Positions 5,339 to 9,317 of a stretch of 9,317 bases of DNA are shown here, one piece after another. Within the stretch, counting starts at the first letter, position 1, and every line of letters starts with the position of its first letter. Made by a program: the position numbers and the translations under genes. The stretch comes from Verrucomicrobiota bacterium (lineage in GTDB: Bacteria; Verrucomicrobiota; Verrucomicrobiia; Chthoniobacterales; UBA6821), in NCBI GenBank assembly GCA_016871655.1, contig VHCR01000044.1, positions 1 through 9,317 on the forward strand, read 5' to 3'. Under the pieces are notes generated by a model, which was given only the letters and a program-made list of their open reading frames with translations, made no database searches and had not been told where the DNA came from.

Positions 5339-7006
5339 ATGTTAGCAACTCTTCAAACACTCAAAATTCGGAATCTCGCATTGGTAGAAGAACTTGTTTG
5401 GGATCTGCCTCCAGGCTTTGTTGCAATCACAGGAGAGACAGGAGCTGGAAAATCGGTTATCCTGGGAGCCTTGAAATTTTTGATGGGTGAGCGTGCGGAT
5501 CGGTCTTTAGTAAGACATGGAGCAACCATGGCGACTTTAGAGGGTGTTTTTCATGTTCCTCAATGTGAAGAGCTCAATCAATTTCTTGAAGAGCGTGGAG
5601 TTGATCCGTGTGAAGAAGGGATGCTAATTTTGCGACGGAGCATTTCGACGGAAGCGGCGGGACGGCAGTTTGTCAATGGCTCGCCTTGCAACGTGACGCT
5701 CCTTCGTGAATTGGGCGAGCGTCTGATTGATTTACATGGACCGCACGATCATCAATCTCTTTTTTCACGGAGTCAGCAGACCCTCCTTCTCGATAGCTTT
5801 AGCGAATGCTTGACGGAGCGGGCCGATTATCTTGAAGCTCGGAAAAAAATTGGAGCTTTGTTACAAGAAAAAGAGAACTTGATGGCTGCTGTTGGAAATG
5901 CCGATCAAAAGAGAGAGTGGGAAGAGTCATTAAGCGAGATCGAAGCAGCAGACTTACGTCTTGAAGAGGAAGAAGAGCTTATTGCGCGACATCGTACCGC
6001 CGCTCAAGGAAAGCGATTGAGTGAGTTGGCTGCGCTTGCTGCCGCTCGTTTAAGTGAAGAGGAAGTTAATGTTGTTGCGGTTTTAGCAGAGATTACACGG
6101 CTGGTTCGAGAGCTTGCAAAACTCGACCCACAAATGGAAAAAGAACTTTTTGAAATTGATGGTTTTTCTGAACAGTTACAACAACTCTCGCGGCGTCTCT
6201 CTTCCTACAGCGAATCGATTGAACTTGATCAAAGAGCGTTGTTAGAATTGGAAGAACGACTCGATCTATTTGCAAAACTCAAAAGAAAATATGGCTCAAC
6301 CTTGAGTGAGGTCATCGAGTATAGGAAAAAATTAGAAGAACGACTTGCTAGTTTTGCTGATGTTGAGGAGAGATTTGCTTCGATAAATCTTCGTATGAAA
6401 GAGGCTCAGGAAGCTCAAGAGAGAGCGATGAAAAAGCTGACGAAAAGCCGACAGCTAGGTGCTAAAAAGCTGATTACTGCGATTACTTCAGCTTTAATCG
6501 ATTTGGGATTTAAGCAAGCTGGGTTTCAGATTGCTCTTGAGCCACTCTTAGAGCCAGGGCCTCAAGGCGGCGAGGAAGCAGATTTTCTTTTTGCGCCGAA
6601 TCCCGGTGAGCCGCTGCAGCCGCTGCGCATGATTGCATCAAGCGGAGAGGTCTCTCGTGTGATGTTAGCGCTCAAATCAGCGATTGCCCATCAAGATCGT
6701 GTGCCGCTCCTCGTCTTTGATGAAATTGATGCCAATGTCGGTGGAGAAATTGCATTGCGCATCGGCGCAAAAATGAAAGAGCTCGGAAAAGAACATCAAG
6801 TTCTTTGCATTACACATCTCCCGCAAGTGGCTGCTGCAGCGGCTGCGCATTTTGTGGTAGAAAAAGAAGTTCGTGATGGGCGTACGAGCACAAGCCTCCG
6901 TGTAGTCGAAGGAAAAAACCGAGAGGAGGAGATCGCACGGATGTTGGGAGGAGCAAGTGATTCTGCTTTAAAACATGCGCAGGCGCTGCTATGCAGCGCA
7001 GTTTAA
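5339..7006 (+). CDS. recN: DNA repair protein RecN
   Basis: RecN is an SMC-like ATPase that helps repair double-strand breaks by holding DNA together and supporting RecA. At 555 residues it is of family length. The N-terminal LKIRNLALVEEL and Walker A GETGAGKS (32-39) are typical. The DLHGPHDHQSLF block follows, then a long charged helical region from about residue 150 to 370, likely coiled coil. The ABC signature appears as IASSGEVSRVMLALK, with S434-S435-G436-E437 where SGGE is usual. Walker B is LLVFDEID (D461, E462) and the switch histidine is H493 in ITHLPQVAA. The ATG at 5339 lacks a ribosome-binding site and may depend on the upstream small frame. The stop TAA lies in the gene-end repeat, and the last residues (LLCSAV) are encoded by its hairpin. 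A membrane gene follows after 44 bases. Confidence 0.96.
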   Translation: MLATLQTLKIRNLALVEELVWDLPPGFVAITGETGAGKSVILGALKFLMGERADRSLVRHGATMATLEGVFHVPQCEELNQFLEERGVDPCEEGMLILRRSISTEAAGRQFVNGSPCNVTLLRELGERLIDLHGPHDHQSLFSRSQQTLLLDSFSECLTERADYLEARKKIGALLQEKENLMAAVGNADQKREWEESLSEIEAADLRLEEEEELIARHRTAAQGKRLSELAALAAARLSEEEVNVVAVLAEITRLVRELAKLDPQMEKELFEIDGFSEQLQQLSRRLSSYSESIELDQRALLELEERLDLFAKLKRKYGSTLSEVIEYRKKLEERLASFADVEERFASINLRMKEAQEAQERAMKKLTKSRQLGAKKLITAITSALIDLGFKQAGFQIALEPLLEPGPQGGEEADFLFAPNPGEPLQPLRMIASSGEVSRVMLALKSAIAHQDRVPLLVFDEIDANVGGEIALRIGAKMKELGKEHQVLCITHLPQVAAAAAAHFVVEKEVRDGRTSTSLRVVEGKNREEEIARMLGGASDSALKHAQALLCSAV

Positions 7007-7050
7007 GTTGAAAGTTTAAGTTTAAGTTTTGTGTGCTTCGCGAATAAAAA
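6983..7050 (+). repeat. Gene-end repeat B, recN stop to the next start codon
   Basis: GCGCTGC (6983-6989) pairs perfectly with GCAGCGC (6993-6999) around a TAT loop. The tail AGTTTAAGTTGAAAGTTTAA starts at 7000, includes the recN stop (7004-7006), and runs into a TGCTTCGCGAA block ending near 7044. The following AT-rich bases reach the ATG at 7051. Bases 7000-7029 are identical to 8050-8079 apart from shifts in T number at the end. Only a half-element is present, as expected between two genes on the same strand. Confidence 0.8.
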
Positions 7051-7851
7051 ATGAAGAAGTTTTTTTTTAGATTACTAGTAGTTGTTATTTTAATAAGCTC
7101 TGTTATTTTCGAGCGGAGTGAACGAGCGTTGCCTTTGGAAGCTTGTTTTATCAGCTTTCTAGCGAAGGTGACACATCGCACGCCTCCTTCTGTTACCGCA
7201 GTGAAGATGCCACTCGTGCAATCTCATTTGTCACCGCAAGATGTGGCGCTGGCATTTCGCGCGATTATCAGTTTTCATCCGCGTCAAATATTAGTACTAG
7301 AGCCAGTGGGAGATTTTTTTATGGGGCCCTTCTCGCTCTTACGAGAAGCAGTTGAGCGGGGAGAGCTTCAAGGTGTTCCTATTCATTTTATGGCGAGTGA
7401 AAATTTTTCGTCACAAAAAAATAAAGTGACTGCCAACGTCCATTTAATAAGCCTCGACGACCTCTTGTTGCGACGTGAGGAGAGAGAGCGTGGATCGATC
7501 CTTCCTGAGCTCGACACTCTTTTTACAGGGCAGACTGTTTTGTTGGGAGGACCTCAAGTTGCAGAGAGGGCGAGTCTTTTTTTAAATCAATCTGAACAAA
7601 AATTGATGCTGCCAGGAGGATTAGAGTTTGTTTTTTTACTTTTACTATTTTTGCTGATGATGAAATGTGTGCAATTTTCTTGGATCGATTTTTGGCTGAT
7701 CCTTGTAGGTATATTTTTTTGTTTTGTGATCATCGGTGCATGGATATTTCAGGCTCGCAATATTCTCTTCCCATGGATCGCGCTCTCTGTTTTATTGCTG
7801 ATTTTTTTAATAAGCAAACTTCTTTCTTGCACTGCGAAAACGAAGAAGTAA
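7051..7851 (+). CDS. Membrane protein resembling an effector-less CHASE2 sensor
   Basis: The 266-residue protein has an N-terminal hydrophobic segment (about 5-20), a non-cytoplasmic-looking domain (about 21-188) and three C-terminal membrane helices (about 191-206, 213-233, 239-257). This is the layout of CHASE2 sensor domains, which normally lead into a kinase or cyclase. The helix-to-strand piece QDVALAFRAIISFHPRQILVLEP (63-85) and the later LFTGQTVLLGG (157-167) and LPGGLEF (187-193) resemble the closing CHASE2 strand, usually FxGKIVLIG, and the pre-membrane PGVE region. The assignment is an inference from pattern alone. No output domain follows; the protein ends in a short basic tail (TAKTKK). 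There is no Shine-Dalgarno site, and the start codon abuts the repeat. It may share the recN transcript. Ligand and function are unknown. Confidence 0.6.
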   Translation: MKKFFFRLLVVVILISSVIFERSERALPLEACFISFLAKVTHRTPPSVTAVKMPLVQSHLSPQDVALAFRAIISFHPRQILVLEPVGDFFMGPFSLLREAVERGELQGVPIHFMASENFSSQKNKVTANVHLISLDDLLLRREERERGSILPELDTLFTGQTVLLGGPQVAERASLFLNQSEQKLMLPGGLEFVFLLLLFLLMMKCVQFSWIDFWLILVGIFFCFVIIGAWIFQARNILFPWIALSVLLLIFLISKLLSCTAKTKK

Positions 7852-7856
7852 TGATT

Positions 7857-7957
7857 TATCGCTTTGCGATAGTTTAAGTGGCCAGTTGAAGTTAAAGTGG
7901 TTGAGATTTGATTGACTTCAACTTCAAACTTTTAACTTTAACTGCTGCAAAGCAGCA
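7857..7957. repeat. Gene-end repeat pair C, between the CHASE2-like gene and tRNA-Pro
   Basis: TATCGC (7857-7862) pairs with GCGATA (7866-7871) around TTT, six bases after the stop codon. A tail follows that starts AGTTTAAGTGGCCAGTTGAAG. The opposite half is ACTTCAACTTCAAACTTTTA and onward to 7943, the approximate complement of the left tail, then TGCTGC (7943-7948) pairing GCAGCA (7952-7957) around AAA. The whole forms an imperfect palindrome of about 100 bases. TTGACT at 7912-7917 could be a -35 box for tRNA-Pro, but the matching -10 (ACTTTA) is poor. Confidence 0.72.
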
Positions 7958-7961
7958 AACA

Positions 7962-8035
7962 CGGGCCGTAGCTTAGCTTGGTAGAGCGCTTGGATGGGGT
8001 CCAAGAGGTCGTGGGTTCAAATCCCGCCGGCCCGA
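7962..8035 (+). tRNA. tRNA-Pro (anticodon GGG)
   Basis: A complete cloverleaf is present. The acceptor stem pairs CGGGCCG (7962-7968) with CGGCCCG (8028-8034), followed by discriminator A at 8035. The anticodon stem CTTGG/CCAAG encloses the loop ATGGGGT, giving anticodon GGG for proline. The T loop is GTTCAAATC. The C1-G72 pair is typical of bacterial proline tRNAs. No CCA is encoded, so it must be added by the nucleotidyltransferase. The gene is bounded on both sides by hairpins of the repeat family. Confidence 0.97.
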
Positions 8036-8235
8036 TATCGCTTCGCGATAAGTTTAAGTTGAAAGTTTAAGTTTAAGTTTTTGTACGCTTCGCGAAATGT
8101 AAAAAATTTCTTCTTTTTCGCCGAAGGCAGCTAACGATAATACTGGATCCCCGCTTTCGCGGGGATGCTGCTACTTTGTAGCAGCACTCAAACTCAAACT
8201 TTTAACTTAAACTGCCTGCTGCCTGCAAAGCAGGC
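8036..8235. repeat. Gene-end repeat pair D, between tRNA-Pro and the lysE-like gene
   Basis: Directly after tRNA-Pro, TATCGC (8036-8041) pairs with GCGATA (8045-8050) around TTC. The AGTTTAAGTTGAAAG tail (from 8050) and a GCTTCGCGAA block (8087-8096) follow, then an AT-rich stretch and TTTTTCGCCGAAGGC (8114-8128), as in copy A. A separate ATCCCCGC-TTTC-GCGGGGAT hairpin (8147-8166) is embedded. Next come TGCTGCTAC (8166-8174) pairing GTAGCAGCA (8178-8186) and the inverted tail ACTCAAACTCAAACTTTTA (8186-8204). GCCTGC-AAA-GCAGGC (8221-8235) touches the stop of the minus-strand gene. Two repeat halves facing each other between convergent genes match copy A. Confidence 0.78.
8147..8166. repeat. 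REP-like GC-rich hairpin inside repeat D
   Basis: ATCCCCGC (8147-8154) and GCGGGGAT (8159-8166) form a perfect 8-bp stem with a TTTC loop. The flanking CTGG before it and TG after it recall the CTGGATYCCCGC-type hairpins scattered through many bacterial genomes. It is GC-rich in an otherwise AT-rich gap and differs from the AAGTTT repeat family, so it looks like a second repeat nested in the first. Confidence 0.6.
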
Positions 8236-8846
8236 TACCAAATCAACGCCACGATTCCAAATAGGATCAAGAGGCTTCCGGAAATTTTATTGATGGTGTG
8301 GATGGAATGTTCTTTGATCCGGTGGTGGAGGACGAGTGCAACCATGCTGCTGAGGAGCAGCCACCAGCTCGCCGAGCCTAAAAAAATTCCCAGCACCACA
8401 GTAATCGCGTGGCCATAGTGATGGAGCGATTGGCTTCCCAATCCCAGTCCTGCAAAGATGGCCATGAAGCAGACGACGGTCACGGGATTGATCATCGTTA
8501 AAACAAACGTCGTTCCGTACGCATGCCAGAGTGAACGATCGATATGGCTTCTAGAGCGAAGGGAGAGGCGTTTGAAAATCAAGCGACATCCTAACCCGAT
8601 TAAAAAAATTCCGCCAAGAACATGAATCCAAGATTGATATTTGATGAAAAATCCCGAGAGCGCCGTTAACCCAAAAGCGGCAATTATTCCATAGAAGGCA
8701 TCGGCCGTTGCAGCTCCCATGCCTGTCATGAAACCAGTCTTCAAGCCATATCGAAGGGAGCGGTGAATGCAAAGCAAGCCAATCGGGCCAACAGGCGCAG
8801 AGATGGCGAGTCCAATGATGAGGCTCTTGAAAAATAAAAAAAACAC
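8235..8846 (-). CDS. LysE/RhtB-family amino acid exporter
   Basis: The 203-residue protein looks like an inner-membrane transporter of the LysE/RhtB superfamily, which exports amino acids or related small molecules by proton antiport. Six membrane segments can be placed at about 4-24, 40-62, 72-90, 110-134, 146-172 and 187-203. The diagnostic N-terminal part is APVGPIGLLCIHRSLRYGLK (17-36) followed by GAATADAFYGIIAAFGL (44-60), and NPV lies in the fourth segment (120-122). Substrate cannot be predicted. The start is a GTG at 8846-8844; no earlier or better start exists, and the N-terminus fits the family. No Shine-Dalgarno site is seen. The stop TAG touches a gene-end hairpin, and upstream the gene abuts a hairpin and an array of eight 8-base repeats that may influence expression. 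Confidence 0.88.
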   Translation of the reverse strand: MFFLFFKSLIIGLAISAPVGPIGLLCIHRSLRYGLKTGFMTGMGAATADAFYGIIAAFGLTALSGFFIKYQSWIHVLGGIFLIGLGCRLIFKRLSLRSRSHIDRSLWHAYGTTFVLTMINPVTVVCFMAIFAGLGLGSQSLHHYGHAITVVLGIFLGSASWWLLLSSMVALVLHHRIKEHSIHTINKISGSLLILFGIVALIW

Positions 8847-8855
8847 GAGGCGGAA

Positions 8856-8870
8856 AGCTGCTTCGCAGCT
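8856..8870. repeat. Triloop hairpin between the lysE-like start and the 8-base array
   Basis: AGCTGC (8856-8861) pairs with GCAGCT (8865-8870) around TTC. It has the size and loop type of the gene-end hairpins but stands nine bases before the start codon of the minus-strand gene, not after a stop. In a transcript starting upstream it would sit at the ribosome-binding position. Confidence 0.65.
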
Positions 8871-8934
8871 GTTGAAGGGTTGAAGAGTTGAAGAGTTGAA
8901 GAGTTGAAGAGTTGAAGAGTTGAAGAGTTGAAGA
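8871..8934. repeat. Tandem array of eight 8-base units (GTTGAAGA)
   Basis: Eight head-to-tail units fill 8871-8934 exactly. The first is GTTGAAGG and the other seven are GTTGAAGA with no other change. Such uniform short arrays gain and lose units by slippage. The array lies 25 bases before the start codon of the lysE-like gene, in its 5' untranslated or promoter region, so a length change could alter spacing or expression. A reading frame through the array (minus strand) is only a by-product of the repeat. Confidence 0.93.
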
Positions 8935-9146
8935 GTTTGGCAGATTGACCCTTCATGTCTTCATATTTAGTTTTTTGTAGTACTCCAATCTTACTAAGAT
9001 TCTATCTTGATTTGCATTGATAATATGGAATTTTTTTTTGAAGAACAGCAATGCGAAAATAAAAACTTGTTTTACTTTCTGAAAAAGTTGACGCTTCATC
9101 AATATCTTTTCCGTTAAACCAAATTAGTTTTGTGCTGCTTTTAAAC
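8935..9146. other. AT-rich core between the 8-base repeat arrays
   Basis: No gene is supported. The stretch should contain the promoter of the minus-strand lysE-like gene and perhaps one for the plus-strand gene at 9223, but no convincing pair of boxes was found. TTGACG at 9088-9093 has no good -10 partner. A perfect 15-base palindrome, AATCTTA-C-TAAGATT (8987-9001), stands out as a possible operator. Confidence 0.45.
8987..9001. promoter_or_regulatory. Perfect 15-base palindrome, possible operator
   Basis: AATCTTA (8987-8993) and TAAGATT (8995-9001) are exact reverse complements around a single C. The site is too short and AT-rich to be a terminator and has the form of a dimeric regulator site. 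It lies about 140 bases upstream of the lysE-like start. No regulator gene is in the window. Confidence 0.35.
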
Positions 9147-9170
9147 CCTTCAACGCTTCAACCCTTCAAC
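9147..9170. repeat. Inverted triplet of the 8-base unit
   Basis: CCTTCAAC, GCTTCAAC and CCTTCAAC are three contiguous units, each the reverse complement of GTTGAAGG or GTTGAAGC. They mirror the eight-unit array at 8871-8934 across the AT-rich core. Together the two arrays act as terminal inverted repeats of an element of about 300 bases. Confidence 0.8.
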
Positions 9171-9222
9171 GTAATTACTCATTTCCTTCGCTAGAAGGAG
9201 ATGAGCAATTACTTAATTTTTT
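9171..9222 (+). promoter_or_regulatory. Strong hairpin with T-rich tail before the last gene
   Basis: GTAATT, CTCAT and CCTTC (9171-9189) pair with GAAGG, ATGAG and AATTAC (9194-9212), giving 16 bp in three blocks with small internal loops and a GCTA loop. TTAATTTTTT (9213-9222) follows, so the whole has the form of an intrinsic terminator read on the plus strand. It stands directly before the ATG at 9223. The only purine-rich ribosome-like sequence, GAAGGAG (9194-9200), lies in the stem. It may attenuate the downstream gene, or be the outer hairpin of the repeat element. Confidence 0.55.
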
Positions 9223-9317
9223 ATGGCATCACCTTATCTTTCGTTGCTCGAAAGCTTGCGCCAACATTGCGAGCTTCCAGAATTTCCTAATCCGCTTCCA
9301 TCGAATTTGCTGAATTT
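9223..9317 (+). CDS. Start of an unrecognised gene, cut by the window end
   Basis: An ATG at 9223 opens a frame that stays open for 31 codons to the window end: MASPYLSLLESLRQHCELPE, then FPNPLPSNLLN. Codon use looks like that of the neighbouring genes, and the first half is a plausible amphipathic helix. I do not recognise the family. No ribosome-binding site stands at normal distance; the nearest purine-rich stretch is 22 bases upstream inside a hairpin. The start could therefore be elsewhere, although there is little room. It is divergent from the lysE-like gene. Confidence 0.5.
   Translation, partial: MASPYLSLLESLRQHCELPEFPNPLPSNLLN

Noticed and set aside
6810..7181. A 123-codon minus-strand frame across the recN end
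   Set aside because: It runs antisense through recN, the repeat and the next gene, with a low-complexity product.
7143..7355. Short plus-strand frame within the CHASE2-like gene
   Set aside because: It is a shadow in another frame without a recognisable product or a ribosome-binding site.
8871..8934. CRISPR-like array
   Set aside because: The units are 8 bases, head to tail and without spacers, so this is a simple tandem repeat.
8741..8956. Minus-strand frame reading through the 8-base array
   Set aside because: Its N-terminal repeat (SSTLQLFN) is simply the translated array, and the rest overlaps the lysE-like gene in another frame.
9201..9290. A 29-codon frame starting ATGAGC after GAAGGAG
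   Set aside because: The purine-rich site touches the start codon with no spacing and both lie in a hairpin stem; the frame stops within the next gene.

Overview
The window reads as chromosomal DNA of a Gram-negative bacterium with moderate to low GC content. It holds complex I subunits NuoE and NuoF, RecN, a LysE/RhtB-type exporter, a PhnP-like metallo-hydrolase, a flavin reductase-like protein and two tRNA genes. Shine-Dalgarno sites are mostly weak. The RecN signature variant and the general character of the proteins would fit the Verrucomicrobiota or another member of the PVC group, but no marker here fixes the phylum, so this is a low-confidence guess.

Layout. Positions 1-93 are non-coding. 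Positions about 94-702 hold the 3' remnant of a group II intron: the end of its reverse transcriptase/maturase gene, then RNA domains V and VI. Positions 703-1059 are non-coding and rich in hairpins. A tRNA-Asn gene (minus strand) is divergent from nuoE-nuoF (plus strand), which ends at 3154. A PhnP-like metallo-beta-lactamase gene (minus) is convergent with nuoF, and a flavin reductase-like gene (minus) lies behind it. A structured 364-base intergenic region precedes recN (plus). recN is followed by a membrane gene that looks like a CHASE2 sensor without an output domain, then tRNA-Pro(GGG). A LysE/RhtB-family gene (minus) is convergent with the tRNA. The window ends in an AT-rich element with terminal arrays of an 8-base repeat and the first 31 codons of an unrecognised gene (plus).

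The most unusual signal is a family of short repeats that caps gene ends. Each copy is a small hairpin, often with a TTC, TTT or AAA triloop, followed by an AAGTTT-type tail such as AGTTTAAGTTGAAAG. The tail points away from the gene. Hairpins of this kind lie at or just after the ends of nuoF, the PhnP-like gene, recN, the CHASE2-like gene, tRNA-Pro and the lysE-like gene. In nuoF, recN, the PhnP-like gene and the lysE-like gene the stop codon lies in or touches the repeat. Where two genes converge, two copies face each other and form a long imperfect palindrome. A related element with GTTGAAGA units abuts the start of the lysE-like gene. Its eight tandem copies could vary in number and affect expression.

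The genes do not form one pathway. nuoE and nuoF are a co-transcribed pair making the NADH-oxidising module of complex I, here without nuoG next to them. recN and the CHASE2-like gene are separated only by a half-repeat and may share a transcript. The rest are single-gene units separated by the repeats.
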